Shown here piece by piece: positions 53,168-62,375 of a stretch of 64,000 nucleotides of DNA. Made by a program: the position numbers and the translations under genes. The notes under the pieces were generated by a model that saw only the letters and a list, made by a program, of their open reading frames with translations, made no database searches and had not been told where the DNA came from. Position 1 is the stretch's first letter. Every line of letters begins with the position of its first letter. The DNA is taken from NCBI RefSeq assembly GCF_008039875.1, contig NZ_VRUU01000009.1, forward strand, positions 32,841 to 96,840, given 5' to 3'. This DNA is from Methylobacterium sp. WL119. Its GTDB lineage: Bacteria > Pseudomonadota > Alphaproteobacteria > Rhizobiales > Beijerinckiaceae.

Positions 53168-56100
53168 ATGCGCCTCAACATCTCCGCCTGGTCGATCCGC
53201 CAGCCGCTGCCGTCGATCGTCCTGTTCCTCGTCCTGATGCTGCTGGGCTTCGTCAGCTTCCGCTCCCTGCCGATCACGCGCTTTCCCAACATCGACATCC
53301 CGATCGTCTCGGTGACGATCACCCAGTCGGGCGCGGCGCCCTCCGAGCTTCAGACCCAGGTCACGAAGTGGGTCGAGGATTCGGTGGCGGGCGTGAAGGG
53401 CGTCAAGCACATCCTCTCGACCATCACCGAGGGCTCGTCGGTCACCACCATCGAGTTCCGGCTCGAGGTGAACACCGATCGGGCCGTCAACGACGTGAAG
53501 GATGCGGTCTCGAAGATCCGCCTGAACCTGCCGCGGACCATCGACGAGCCGATCATCAACCGCGTCGAGATCGCCGGCCTGCCGATCATGGTCTACGGCG
53601 CGTCCGCGCCCGCGATGACGCCGGAGGACCTGTCGTGGTTCGTCGACGACGTGGTCGCCCGGTCGATCCAGGGCGTGCGGGGCGTCGGCGGCGTCGAGCG
53701 CCTCGGCGGCGTCGCCCGCGAGGTCCGCGTCACCTTGAAGCCCGACCGGCTGCTCGCGCTCGGCATCACCGCGGCCGACGTCAACCGGCAGCTGCGCCTG
53801 ACCTCGGCCGACATGGCCGGCGGACGCGGCGAGGTCGGCGGCCAGGAGCAGTCGATCCGCACGCTCGCGGCCTCGGCGACCCTCGACACGCTCGGCGCCA
53901 CATCGATCGTCGTCTCCGGCAACCGCAAGGTGCTGCTCGACGAGCTCGCCACGCTCACCGACACCGCCGAGGAGCCGCGCACCTTCGCCCGCTTCAACGG
54001 CGAGCCGGTGGTCGCCTTCGCGATCTCGCGCTCGGCCGGCGCCAGCGACGCCGAGGTCTCGGTCGGCGTGGCCGACCGGATCGCGTCGCTGCACGCCGCC
54101 AACCCGGGCGTGCGCTTCGACCTGATCGACACCTCCGTCACCAACACGGTCGGCAACTACCATTCCGCGATGCTCGGGCTGCTGGAGGGCTCGGCGCTGG
54201 CGGTGATCGTCGTGCTGCTGTTCCTGAAGGACTGGCGCGCGACGCTGATCGCGGCGGTGGCGCTGCCGCTTTCGGTGCTGCCGACCTTCTGGGTGATGGA
54301 CGCGCTCGGCTTCTCGCTGAACGCCGTCAGCCTGCTCGCGATCACGCTGGTGACCGGCATCCTGGTCGACGACGCCATCGTCGAGATCGAGAACATCGTC
54401 CGTCACATGCGGATGGGGAAGACGCCCTATCGCGCGGCCCTCGAGGCGGCCGACGAGATCGGCCTCGCGGTCATCGCCATCACCGCGACGATCATCGCGA
54501 TCTTCGCCCCCGTCTCGTTCATGGGCGGCATCGCCGGGCAGTACTTCAAGCAGTTCGGACTGACGATCGCGGCCGCCGTGTTCATGTCGCTGCTGGTCGC
54601 GCGCCTGATCACGCCGCTGCTCGCCGCCTACTTCCTGCGCGACCACGGGCCGGAGGACACGCGCGAAGGCGTCGTGATGCGCGGCTACACCCGCCTCGTG
54701 GCGTGGTCGGTGCGGCACAAGTTCGTGACGCTGGTGGCGGGGCTGGCCTGCTTTGCCGCCTCCATCCTGTCCACCGGCCTGCTGCCGTCCGGCTTCCTGC
54801 CGGCCGAGGACGCGGCCCGCACGCTGTTCGTGGTCGAGCTGCCGCCCGGCGCCAAGCTCGCCGAGACCACGCGCGTCACCGACGCGCTGGTGGACAAGAT
54901 CCGGACGCTGCCCGAGGTCCGCAGCGTGTTCGTCGACGGCGGCCGGCAATTGCCGGGGAAGAAGGAGGTGCGGCTCGCCTCGCTGACCATCAACCTGACG
55001 CCGAAGAACACGCGACACCGCACGCAGAAGGAGGTCGACGTCGCCGTCGGCGCGATCCTGCGGCAGCAGCCCGACATCCGGTTCTGGGCTTTGCGCGAGG
55101 GCGGCCAGCGCGATCTCGCGCTCATCATCGCCGGCCCCGACAAGGCGGTGGTCGCCGACGTGTCGCAGCGCCTCCAGCGCGAGGCGGCTCAGGTGCCCCA
55201 CCTCGTCAACGTGATCTCGACCGCGCCGCTCGACCGCACCGAGATCCGCATCCGCCCCAAGGCCGGGGTCGCGGCCGATCTCGGCGTCTCCACCGACCTG
55301 ATCGCCGAGACGGTGCGCGTCGGGACCATCGGCGACATCGGCGCCAACCTCGCCAAGTTCAACGCGCGCGACCGTCAGGTGCCGATCCGGGTGCAGCTGC
55401 CCGAGACCCTGCGCGGCGACCTCGCCCAGCTCGAGACCCTCAAGGTCCCGGTCAAGGGCGGCGCCGCGGTGCCGCTCTCGACGGTGGCCGACCTGTCTCT
55501 CGGGCAGGGCCCGACCGCGATCGACCGCTACGACCGGGCGATCCGCGTGGCGCTGGAAGGCGACATGCAGGGCTCGGACGCCCTCGGCTCGCTGATCGAC
55601 CAGGTCATGCACCTGCCGACCGCCCAGGCCCTGCCGCCGGGCGTGACCATCAGCCAGACCGGGGACGCCGAGGTGATGGGCGAGGTGTTCTCCGGCTTCG
55701 CCCTCGCCATGGGCGCGGGGCTGATGATGGTGTTCGGCGTGCTGATCCTGCTGTTCGGCTCGTTCCTGCAGCCGATGACGATCCTGTTCTCGCTGCCGCT
55801 GTCGATCGGCGGCGCGATCCTCGGGTTGCTGGTGTTCCACAAGCCGATCTCGATGCCCGTCGTCATCGGCATCCTCATGCTGATGGGCGTGGTCACGAAG
55901 AACGCGATCATGCTCGTCGATTTCGCCGTCGAGGAGATGGGTCGCGGCGTCGACCGCGCCACCGCGATCATCGATGCCGGCCGCAAGCGCGCGCGGCCGA
56001 TCGTGATGACCACGATCGCCATGGCCGCCGGCATGGTGCCCTCCGCGATGGCGCTCGGCATCGGCGGCGAGTTCCGGGCCCCGATGGCGATCGCGGTGAT

Positions 56101-56311
56101 CGGCGGCCTCATCGTCTCCACCGGCCTGTCGCTGGTCTTCGTGCCGGCGATCTTCGTGCTGATGGACGACCTCTCCCGCCTGATCGTCCGCCTGTTCTCC
56201 CGCTTCGTCGGCGCGCGCGACGACCCGGAGGAGGCGGGGCGCGCGCCTTCCGGCCATCCCGCCAACGATGGGCGGGGCTACCCGGCGCCGCCTCGGGTTG
56301 CCGCGGAGTAG
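53168..56311 (+). CDS. RND family efflux pump inner-membrane subunit
   Basis: A 1047-residue AcrB-type transporter with twelve membrane helices and two large periplasmic loops. TM1 is PLPSIVLFLVLMLLGFVSF; the proton-relay aspartates are in GILVDDAIVEIENI in TM4, and the second half has GVVTKNAIMLVDFAVEEM and TMAAGMVPSAMALG. With the adaptor it should export drugs, solvents or other small toxins; substrates cannot be told. No outer-membrane channel gene follows, so a TolC elsewhere is presumably used. The TetR regulator downstream may control it. Confidence 0.95.
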   Translation: MRLNISAWSIRQPLPSIVLFLVLMLLGFVSFRSLPITRFPNIDIPIVSVTITQSGAAPSELQTQVTKWVEDSVAGVKGVKHILSTITEGSSVTTIEFRLEVNTDRAVNDVKDAVSKIRLNLPRTIDEPIINRVEIAGLPIMVYGASAPAMTPEDLSWFVDDVVARSIQGVRGVGGVERLGGVAREVRVTLKPDRLLALGITAADVNRQLRLTSADMAGGRGEVGGQEQSIRTLAASATLDTLGATSIVVSGNRKVLLDELATLTDTAEEPRTFARFNGEPVVAFAISRSAGASDAEVSVGVADRIASLHAANPGVRFDLIDTSVTNTVGNYHSAMLGLLEGSALAVIVVLLFLKDWRATLIAAVALPLSVLPTFWVMDALGFSLNAVSLLAITLVTGILVDDAIVEIENIVRHMRMGKTPYRAALEAADEIGLAVIAITATIIAIFAPVSFMGGIAGQYFKQFGLTIAAAVFMSLLVARLITPLLAAYFLRDHGPEDTREGVVMRGYTRLVAWSVRHKFVTLVAGLACFAASILSTGLLPSGFLPAEDAARTLFVVELPPGAKLAETTRVTDALVDKIRTLPEVRSVFVDGGRQLPGKKEVRLASLTINLTPKNTRHRTQKEVDVAVGAILRQQPDIRFWALREGGQRDLALIIAGPDKAVVADVSQRLQREAAQVPHLVNVISTAPLDRTEIRIRPKAGVAADLGVSTDLIAETVRVGTIGDIGANLAKFNARDRQVPIRVQLPETLRGDLAQLETLKVPVKGGAAVPLSTVADLSLGQGPTAIDRYDRAIRVALEGDMQGSDALGSLIDQVMHLPTAQALPPGVTISQTGDAEVMGEVFSGFALAMGAGLMMVFGVLILLFGSFLQPMTILFSLPLSIGGAILGLLVFHKPISMPVVIGILMLMGVVTKNAIMLVDFAVEEMGRGVDRATAIIDAGRKRARPIVMTTIAMAAGMVPSAMALGIGGEFRAPMAIAVIGGLIVSTGLSLVFVPAIFVLMDDLSRLIVRLFSRFVGARDDPEEAGRAPSGHPANDGRGYPAPPRVAAE

Positions 56312-56732
56312 GGGACGCTTCGGCGCACGCGCATCTTCGATCGGGGCGCGGACATCGCGTTCGGGCGGTCGATCCGAGCGCTTCGCGGTCCCGTCATCCC
56401 GCGATGAGAGGCCTGTCGCTCACCGCGCCGGCGCCGCAAGCGCCTTCGGCCCATGATCCACGACCGCGTTGCCGACCACGGCCGCGATGGAGAGCAGGGC
56501 GGGCAAGGCCGGCGCGCGATCGTGCCGCCATCGTCGAACACCGCGCCTCGCGTGCGCCCTATGGGCATGACGTGCCATCGCCCTCGTGCGGCAAGCGCGC
56601 ACAAAGGCACTGCCCTCGTCCGCCCGCGTCCCTACATAGGGAGCGAGACAGGATCGGCCGTTTCGCGCGTCGATCGTCACGAGGCGCGTCGCCCCTTCGG
56701 AGCGTGCGCGAGATCAGCCAGGAGCAGGCCGC
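56312..56732. other. intergenic region between RND pump and TetR gene
   Basis: About 420 bases. Short minus-strand frames exist but are arginine-rich shadows without ribosome sites, and I support no gene. No palindromic operator or terminator was recognised. Confidence 0.45.
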
Positions 56733-57476
56733 ATGACCGAGACAGCAGGCTCGCCGAAGAAGGGCCGCAAGCCGGCGGATCCCGGCGCCCATCACGAGGC
56801 GCCGACGCAGCCCCCGCGCGAGGCGGCGGTGGAGGCGCTGATGCGGCTGGCGGCCGAGCAGCCCTGGAACGACATCGAGGTCGGCGACATCGCCCGCGAG
56901 GCGGGTCTGAGCCTGGCGGAGCTGCGCGACCTGTTCCCGTCGAAGGGCGCGATTCTCGCCGGCCTCGCCCGGATCATCGACCGCAAGGTGCTCGAGCAGG
57001 ACGGTGCCGACCTCGCCGAGGAGCCGACCCGCGAGCGGCTGTTCGACGTGCTGATGCGCCGGCTCGACGCGATGACGCCGTACAAGCCGGCCTTGCGGCG
57101 CATCTCGTTCGCGCTGCGCGGCGACGTGCTGTCGATGCTGGCCCTGAACGGCGTAGCCCTGAACTCCCACCGGTACATGCTGGCCGCTGCCGGGATCGAT
57201 ACCGAGGGCCCGCTCGGCCGGCTCAAGCTCCAGGGCGTCGTCATCGCCTTCGCCCGCGTGGTCGAGACTTGGCTGCAGGACGACGATCCGTCGCTCGCCC
57301 GGACTATGGCCCGCCTCGACAAGGAGATCCGCAGCGGCGAGCGCTTCATGGAACGCGCCGAGGACGCCCGCCGGCTCGTCGCGCCGTTCCGCGCCCTCGG
57401 ACGGTCGCTGCTCGATCGCCGGTCCCGGTCGCGCACGCCGGACGTGGAGGACGGCGAGCCGGCGCCGAGCCTCTGA
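56733..57476 (+). CDS. TetR family transcriptional regulator
   Basis: A 247-residue regulator. The HTH lies at about residues 30-80 (EALMRLAAEQPWNDIEVGDIAREAGLSLAELRDLFPSKGAILAGL), with an alpha-helical ligand domain after it. The N-terminal 25 residues are basic and rich in Pro/Gly/Lys. The C-terminal part has a style seen in COQ9-like TetR proteins. It lies 421 nt downstream of the RND pump in the same direction, unlike the usual divergent layout, so regulation of the pump is only a guess. Confidence 0.85.
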   Translation: MTETAGSPKKGRKPADPGAHHEAPTQPPREAAVEALMRLAAEQPWNDIEVGDIAREAGLSLAELRDLFPSKGAILAGLARIIDRKVLEQDGADLAEEPTRERLFDVLMRRLDAMTPYKPALRRISFALRGDVLSMLALNGVALNSHRYMLAAAGIDTEGPLGRLKLQGVVIAFARVVETWLQDDDPSLARTMARLDKEIRSGERFMERAEDARRLVAPFRALGRSLLDRRSRSRTPDVEDGEPAPSL

Positions 57477-57570
57477 CGCGCTGGCGCCCGCCATCGGGCC
57501 GGCCATCCGCGCCGAGGCGAGCGCCACGATCACACCGGGCGGTCGAACGCCCGCACATGCGGAATCCCGA

Positions 57571-57599
57571 TTGACGCCACCGATGCCACCCCCTAAACG
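57571..57599 (+). promoter_or_regulatory. predicted promoter of tRNA-Leu
   Basis: TTGACG, 17 bases, TAAACG: an excellent -35 and acceptable -10 box at ideal spacing, about 30 nt upstream of the tRNA 5' end. Confidence 0.55.
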
Positions 57600-57628
57600 A
57601 GCCTTCGTCGGCGCCGAGCGCCCGGCGA

Positions 57629-57713
57629 GCCCAGGTGGCGGAATTGGTAGACGCGCTGGTTTCAGGTACCAGTCTTGCAAGAGGTGAAGGTTCGAGTCCT
57701 TTCCTGGGCACCA
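57629..57713 (+). tRNA. tRNA-Leu (CAG anticodon)
   Basis: An 85-nt sequence including an encoded 3' CCA. Acceptor arms GCCCAGG and CCTGGGC pair perfectly, the anticodon stem CTGGT/ACCAG encloses TTCAGGT with anticodon CAG, a variable arm (CTTGCAAGAGG-type) is present as in class II tRNAs, and the T loop is GGTTCGAGTCC. An integrase starts 99 nt downstream, so the 3' end is the probable attachment site of the island. A second copy of the 3' end was not seen in the window. Confidence 0.95.
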
Positions 57714-57811
57714 ATCAATCGCTAAGCGGTTGATTTTCCGGCAAGTTCATTCAGATCATGTGGTTAGGGCCGCCCGAGTGATGCACACGGGTGATGCACA
57801 TGGTCCTTGCG

Positions 57812-59446
57812 ATGTCCCGTCCATCCCGCCACCCGAAGACCGGCATATTTTGGTTGCGCAAGCGCGTGCCGAGCGACCTCGTCGTCCGCGTCGGCCGCGC
57901 CATCGAATACTTTAGCCTTCAAACCCGTGAGCCCATCGAGGCCAAGCAGCGCCATGCCGAGGCCATCGCCCGACTGGAAGCGCGATGGGCAGAGCTACGG
58001 CGCAGCGCATTTGCGGACGCCCCGAGCGTTGCCGCTGAAGCGGGCACGGCCTCCCGTACCCTGAGCGAGCGCGAGTCGGGCGAGCGCGCGCAGTGGATGT
58101 ACGCCCACTGGCTTGGCCTGCATCGGGAAAACCCCAGCCGGCAACGCTTCTGGCCGACCGACCTTTATCGACAGCTGTGGCATCCGAGAGTGAGTCGCAC
58201 CGAGACCCGCGAGGACGGACGTGTCGCCGTGCACGCAACACTCGACTTCGCACAGGCCGAGAAGGTCAGCGAGTTGGAGGCATGGTGCCTGGACCAGGCC
58301 GAGACGGTGCTAGCCCTGCATGACATCGAGGTGGACGAGGCGAGCGCCCGGCGCGTGGCCAAGGCTATCGCCGCCCAGGTCCAGCGCGCCAGCCTCACGC
58401 TCGCGGCTCTAGCCCGCGGCGAGCCCGAAGCTGGTCTGGCAACCGCCCGTGAGGCGACGCCAGCCGCCAAGCCGCCAGTGAAGGCCGTCGGGTTGATGGA
58501 GCTCGTCGAGGCCTGGTGGCGGGAGGCCGAGCGCACGGGCAAGTCCGACTCGACGCGGGAGTCCTATACCAACACGATCAAGCAGCTCGCCGCCTTCCTG
58601 CGCCATGACGAGGCGCATCGCGTCACAGTCGACGATGTCCGTCGATTCAAGGATCACCGCCTTGCTAGCAGGAAGCGCAACGGTCAGTTGCGCTCGCCAA
58701 CGACGGTTAAGAACAGCGATTTAGCCGCGCTGACTTCGGTGTTCGGCTGGGCCGTCGCCAACGGGCGCCTCGCCGAAAACCCGGCCTTGGGCGTGACGGT
58801 CGCCAAGGTGACGAAGGTCAAGCTTCGTGAGCGAGAGTTCACCGTTGCGGAGGCGCGCATACTTCTGCGGGCTGCGTCGCATCTGAAGCCGGGGCGCGAG
58901 TTGCGTCAGACCTACGCTGCCAAACGCTGGATCCCGTGGGTGCTTGCCTTCACCGGAGCGCGCGTCGGAGAGATCGCGCAGATGCGCCGTCAGGATCTTC
59001 GAAAAGTCGAAATCGAGGGGCTCCCCGGCGGGGTATGGGTGCTCAGGATCACGCCGGAAGCCGGTACGGTGAAGACGAAGCAAGCGCGCGAGGTGCCGCT
59101 GCATCCGCAGATCGTCGAACTCGGCTTTCCGGCGTTCGTCGAGAGCATAAAGGAGGAACGGCTGTTCCTTGTACCGGACGCAAGTAGCAAGATCGCTGGA
59201 CCGCTGCAGGGGGTGAAAAACCGCCTTGGTGAGTTCGCGCGCGCCTATGTCGACGACCCAGGGGTCAGCCCGAATCACAGCTGGCGGCATCGTTTCCGCA
59301 CGGTCGCGACTGAAGCTGGCGTGTCCGGCAACGTTATCGACGCGATCTGCGGCTGGTCGGCAAAGAGCGTGGGCGAGCGGTACGGTAGCGTGTCCCTCAA
59401 GGCGCGGGCGGATGCCATCCTGCGCCTTCCGAGGATCGACGTTTAG
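57812..59446 (+). CDS. tyrosine site-specific integrase of the genomic island
   Basis: A 544-residue integrase. The N-terminus SRPSRHPKTGIFWLRKRVPSDL is the DUF6538-type arm module. A SAM-like core-binding domain follows (about 235-325: TRESYTNTIKQLAAFLRHD) and then the catalytic domain with Arg in FTGARVGEIAQM, HSWRHRF (H-x-x-R), ICGWSAKSVGERYG and the C-terminal Tyr. Starts up to seven codons earlier (GTG 57791, ATG 57794 and 57800) are possible; none has a clear ribosome site. It lies directly after tRNA-Leu in the same direction, as in many islands. Confidence 0.92.
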   Translation: MSRPSRHPKTGIFWLRKRVPSDLVVRVGRAIEYFSLQTREPIEAKQRHAEAIARLEARWAELRRSAFADAPSVAAEAGTASRTLSERESGERAQWMYAHWLGLHRENPSRQRFWPTDLYRQLWHPRVSRTETREDGRVAVHATLDFAQAEKVSELEAWCLDQAETVLALHDIEVDEASARRVAKAIAAQVQRASLTLAALARGEPEAGLATAREATPAAKPPVKAVGLMELVEAWWREAERTGKSDSTRESYTNTIKQLAAFLRHDEAHRVTVDDVRRFKDHRLASRKRNGQLRSPTTVKNSDLAALTSVFGWAVANGRLAENPALGVTVAKVTKVKLREREFTVAEARILLRAASHLKPGRELRQTYAAKRWIPWVLAFTGARVGEIAQMRRQDLRKVEIEGLPGGVWVLRITPEAGTVKTKQAREVPLHPQIVELGFPAFVESIKEERLFLVPDASSKIAGPLQGVKNRLGEFARAYVDDPGVSPNHSWRHRFRTVATEAGVSGNVIDAICGWSAKSVGERYGSVSLKARADAILRLPRIDV

Positions 59447-59559
59447 CGCGCGAAACCACACCCTAGTCCACAGTCCACATCGGACAAAAAAATTGCTCAC
59501 CACGGTCTGAACTAACCATCCTTCTGGGGTTCAAAGGCGCAAAAACCAAGGAGCGTCCT

Positions 59560-60273
59560 ATGAACGGCCCCGATTACGACCGGATCGCAGTCCTCCGAAC
59601 CCGCCTGAATCACGCCCGGGGCCCAGATCGGAGGCTCGGCTACGAAATCATCGTGGCGCTCCTGCCCGGAACCCAGGAAGCGCAAAAGGCAAGCGAGCTC
59701 CTGCGAGGCGACGACGTTAGTACCTCAGTGAAGACGGTCGATCTCGACTTCACAGCATCTATAGACGCGGTGTTTAAGTTTCTCGAACAACGTGAGCTCA
59801 CAGCATATTGGAGTTTATTATGCAATGCCCCGCGAGCAGGGGAAGAGCCTGATCCAGCGGGGCCCTATACGGCGTATTTGGTGCGGGGCATCTTCTCGCA
59901 TTCTGGTAGCGGATGGACGGCACCAAGCTGTCTGTTCGACCTGGCCATCCAAGCAATCTGTTCGGGCGCTGACGGGTACAGTGAAGGCGAGTCGATACCC
60001 CTATTTGCAACGCCAGATCCAAAGGGTGTGGATCTGATCGCAAGTTGGTCCGACAATCTTAAGGACCTAACCCGGGAAGCTGTGGTCGACTTCTGGCCTC
60101 AAATCGAGATGTGGGGCAAGCTTCGCCTGAAGCACCGCGATGGCCGCTTTGCTACGGTCGAGAGCTACGAACTCGAACGCGGCGTCCTCCGTGTCGTTGA
60201 TGCAAAATCCAAAACATTTTTCGACTTCCCAGACGTCGAGGCTCTTATCGACGCGGGATGGGCAGTCGACTAG
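59560..60273 (+). CDS. unknown island protein, partner of Mrr-like nuclease
   Basis: A 237-residue soluble protein. AAGGAG is placed well before the ATG. The first half with TASIDAVFKFLEQRELTAYWSLLCNAP recalls phage-type ABA-sandwich domain proteins, at low confidence; the C-terminal part has VVDFWPQIEMWGKLRLKHRDGRFATVESYELERGVLRVV. No catalytic motif is evident. It lies 39 nt before the Mrr-like gene in the same direction and its base composition is island-like, so the two probably work together. Confidence 0.75.
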   Translation: MNGPDYDRIAVLRTRLNHARGPDRRLGYEIIVALLPGTQEAQKASELLRGDDVSTSVKTVDLDFTASIDAVFKFLEQRELTAYWSLLCNAPRAGEEPDPAGPYTAYLVRGIFSHSGSGWTAPSCLFDLAIQAICSGADGYSEGESIPLFATPDPKGVDLIASWSDNLKDLTREAVVDFWPQIEMWGKLRLKHRDGRFATVESYELERGVLRVVDAKSKTFFDFPDVEALIDAGWAVD

Positions 60274-60312
60274 TCCTAGCCTGATCCAACAAACCATCGA
60301 TAGGATACACTT

Positions 60313-61362
60313 ATGCCGACCATCTATGCGCTAAAGGGGCCTTCCGAGAAAGCAAACCTTGTCACCGAAATCCGCCAATCTCTAAATGATGGCGAAGGCC
60401 GATTTGGCTGGAGCTATCTGGAGGAGGGGCACGACGACGTCGATCTCAAGCGTATCGCGACAAAGATCAAGGAATTTGGACGTGAAAGTCTTACGCCTTT
60501 AGAGATTGAATGTAATCAGGCCTTTCTTCTAGGTCTTGAGCCCGGCGATTGGGTCATCTACATTAACGTACCGAGCTACGGTCGCTGCACGATGGCGCAG
60601 GTGAACAAAGCTTATTATTGGAAACACACAGCCCCCGATTTTAATCACCGCTTTGGGGTAGATCCCACGACGGTCAGGGAATTCGACCGCAACGACGCGA
60701 GTGTGCAGCCCGCTTTGAAAGCACGTCTCGTCCTTCAAGGACGTTGGTGGCGTATCTACATGCAGGAGGAGTTTGAATTCCTCCGTGCTGCGTTGGTATC
60801 AGGTCTAGCGCCCCAACCTCGTAGCCAGGCAACAAGCGCGGCTTTGCTCGGGCGACAAATCGAACCGTTGCTAATCGACATCACGCGTCGGATCCAACAC
60901 ACGCATCCGAACTACGACCTGGAAGTGCTGCTTGAGCAGGTGTTCAAGCTAATGCCAGGGGTCCGGCGCGTGACGCGCCAGGGGGGCGCCGGCGACCACG
61001 GTGCCGATCTGATCGTAGAGTACGAAAGCGGGCTACCGATCCCCTCACTTCAGAGCCAGCATACCTGTGTTGTGCAAGTAAAGTCGTACACCGGAACGCA
61101 CTGGGATTTGCAGGCGGTCAAAGATATCGAGCGCGCCTTCATCCATTACCCCATTGCCGATATGGGACTCATTATTTCGACTGCCGACTCAGCAACCGAG
61201 GCCTTTGATGCGGAGATCCAAAAGCTTCGACGCGAGACTGGGAAGCGTGTCGAGCTTCTTATCGGACCCGACGTAGCCCGCATGATCCTTCGGTTCGGAG
61301 ATGCGGCCTTCTTCGCTTCCAATCAAACGCAAACCCCGCCTGCGCTTTCAACGCAGGCGTAG
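60313..61362 (+). CDS. Mrr-like restriction endonuclease domain protein
   Basis: A 349-residue protein. The C-terminal part is an Mrr_cat-type nuclease: GGAGDHGADLIVEY (Asp228 and Asp232) and VVQVKSYTG (Gln255-x-Lys257) give the D...QxK catalytic set. The N-terminal 160 residues are a separate domain with GLEPGDWVIYINVPSYGRCTMAQVNKAYYW, which recalls small beta-barrel modules attached to modification-dependent nucleases, a possible reader of modified DNA. Mrr enzymes cleave methylated or otherwise foreign DNA. Lower GC than the chromosome. Ends in a strong hairpin. Confidence 0.82.
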   Translation: MPTIYALKGPSEKANLVTEIRQSLNDGEGRFGWSYLEEGHDDVDLKRIATKIKEFGRESLTPLEIECNQAFLLGLEPGDWVIYINVPSYGRCTMAQVNKAYYWKHTAPDFNHRFGVDPTTVREFDRNDASVQPALKARLVLQGRWWRIYMQEEFEFLRAALVSGLAPQPRSQATSAALLGRQIEPLLIDITRRIQHTHPNYDLEVLLEQVFKLMPGVRRVTRQGGAGDHGADLIVEYESGLPIPSLQSQHTCVVQVKSYTGTHWDLQAVKDIERAFIHYPIADMGLIISTADSATEAFDAEIQKLRRETGKRVELLIGPDVARMILRFGDAAFFASNQTQTPPALSTQA

Positions 61363-61386
61363 CGTATCGAAATCCAAAAGGCATTG

Positions 61387-61411
61387 GGAGGGGGCGTTAG
61401 AAGCCCCCTCC
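61387..61411. terminator. hairpin between convergent Mrr-like and DUF1883 genes
   Basis: A perfect 9-bp stem GGAGGGGGC / GCCCCCTCC with a 7-nt loop, 24 nt after the nuclease stop and four bases from the DUF1883 stop on the other strand. Likely a two-way terminator. Confidence 0.7.
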
Positions 61412-61414
61412 TTA

Positions 61415-61678
61415 TCAGCCAAGAACACGGATGCCTGCTCGAACTGAACCAGAATACCCGCCGAGATCGACAGCGACATGCCAATGTCCAGACCGTGGAA
61501 CTGCGATCCTGAAAGGCGAACGAGTGACATGACCACCGTAGGATCGGTGCTGACGTCCGTCACGATAGCTGCTGAAGTTGCCGCTATCCAACAAACTGAC
61601 GTTGGCAGCCGAGTCAAGAGTGACCTCGATGACTACCCCGCCATCTAGGAGTCCAAGATCTTTGTGTAGGAAGTTCAT
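61415..61678 (-). CDS. DUF1883 domain protein
   Basis: An 87-residue protein beginning NFLHKDLGLLDGGVVIEVTLDSAANVSLLDSGNFSSYR and containing RSPFRIAVPRSGHWHVAVDLGG, the DUF1883 pattern. The domain forms a small beta structure of unknown function and is often found in mobile regions, sometimes with TIR domains. GGAGGAG lies four bases before the ATG. It follows the 70-aa repeat protein with a 9-nt gap in one operon. Confidence 0.85.
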   Translation of the reverse strand: MNFLHKDLGLLDGGVVIEVTLDSAANVSLLDSGNFSSYRDGRQHRSYGGHVTRSPFRIAVPRSGHWHVAVDLGGYSGSVRAGIRVLG

Positions 61679-61687
61679 GCGCTCCTC

Positions 61688-61900
61688 CTACTTGTTCTTC
61701 TCGGTCGTATGGGGGCTGCGCTGCCCGTGTGCGGTGGTCACGTACCGGCCACTGATCGCGCTCCGGTAGTGATCGCCGCTTGATCCCTTCGGACCGGACG
61801 CCTCGTGCACCGTCGTGTGAGGGCTGCGCTGCCCGTGCCCCGTCGTCACGTATCGGCCGCTGATCGTGCTGCGGTACCCACCGCCAGAACCCTTTGCCAT
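61688..61900 (-). CDS. 70-aa protein with two ISGRYVT repeats
   Basis: A small basic protein made of two nearly identical 22-residue units (residues 9-30 and 45-66), each centred on ISGRYVTT and ending RSPHTT; they differ at two positions. AAGGAG lies 8 nt before the ATG. Similar repeat peptides accompany DUF1883 genes elsewhere, as I recall, but no function is known. First gene of the pair with DUF1883 and divergent from the XRE gene. Confidence 0.78.
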   Translation of the reverse strand: MAKGSGGGYRSTISGRYVTTGHGQRSPHTTVHEASGPKGSSGDHYRSAISGRYVTTAHGQRSPHTTEKNK

Positions 61901-61943
61901 CACTCTGCTCCTTGTGCCGCCCAGTTGCTCTCGGACTGTCAGA

Positions 61944-62003
61944 TTGCTATCTCGCAACCATGTGCACACATTGCGATAAAGCCTTTGGATTGCAAGAGAG
62001 CAA
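61944..62003. promoter_or_regulatory. two TTGC-N6-GCAA operator-like sites
   Basis: Site 1 at 61944-61957 and site 2 at 61990-62003 each read TTGC-N6-GCAA and are inverted copies of one another apart from two bases over 15. They lie between the divergent repeat-protein and XRE genes; site 2 ends six bases before the XRE start. This is the arrangement expected for an autoregulating XRE repressor controlling both units. Confidence 0.65.
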
Positions 62004-62009
62004 TTTCTG

Positions 62010-62363
62010 ATGGCCACCGGAAAATTTGATGGGGCGGGGTTCTTCGCTGCTCTGGATGCCGAGCGCGCGGGGCGGCGGGCTACCTGGAAGAAGGTTGCAG
62101 AACAATCGGGCGTACCGGCTTCCTCCCTCACAAGGATGTCCCAGGGCCGACGGCCGGATGTAGATACGCTATCTGCGCTCTGCGGCTGGTCCGGTCTTAG
62201 GGCTGATGATTTCTTTCGGATCGAGGGTGGCGAAAGGCCAAGCTTAGAACCACTTGCTCAGATTACGGTTCATTTGCGAGCAGATCCTAAGCTATCGTCC
62301 GAGGGCGCAAAGGCACTCGAAGTGTTGATCAAGACGGCCTACCAGCAGCTTCGAATCAAGTGA
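62010..62363 (+). CDS. XRE family regulator
   Basis: A 117-residue protein with a helix-turn-helix at about residues 20-65 (TWKKVAEQSGVPASSLTRMSQGRRPDVDTLSALCGW), and a short helical C-terminus. Typical of repressors paired with ImmA-type metallopeptidases or phage immunity systems. The gene lies 12 nt before the peptidase gene and diverges from the repeat-protein/DUF1883 pair. Confidence 0.9.
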   Translation: MATGKFDGAGFFAALDAERAGRRATWKKVAEQSGVPASSLTRMSQGRRPDVDTLSALCGWSGLRADDFFRIEGGERPSLEPLAQITVHLRADPKLSSEGAKALEVLIKTAYQQLRIK

Positions 62364-62375
62364 GAACGCGTCGGA

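Noticed and set aside
53368..56736. 1122-codon frame in the RND gene
   Set aside because: Out-of-phase copy of the RND coding region, extremely Arg-rich.
61348..61617. 89-codon minus-strand frame over the DUF1883 gene
   Set aside because: Overlaps DUF1883 in another phase; DUF1883 has a strong ribosome site and a recognisable domain.
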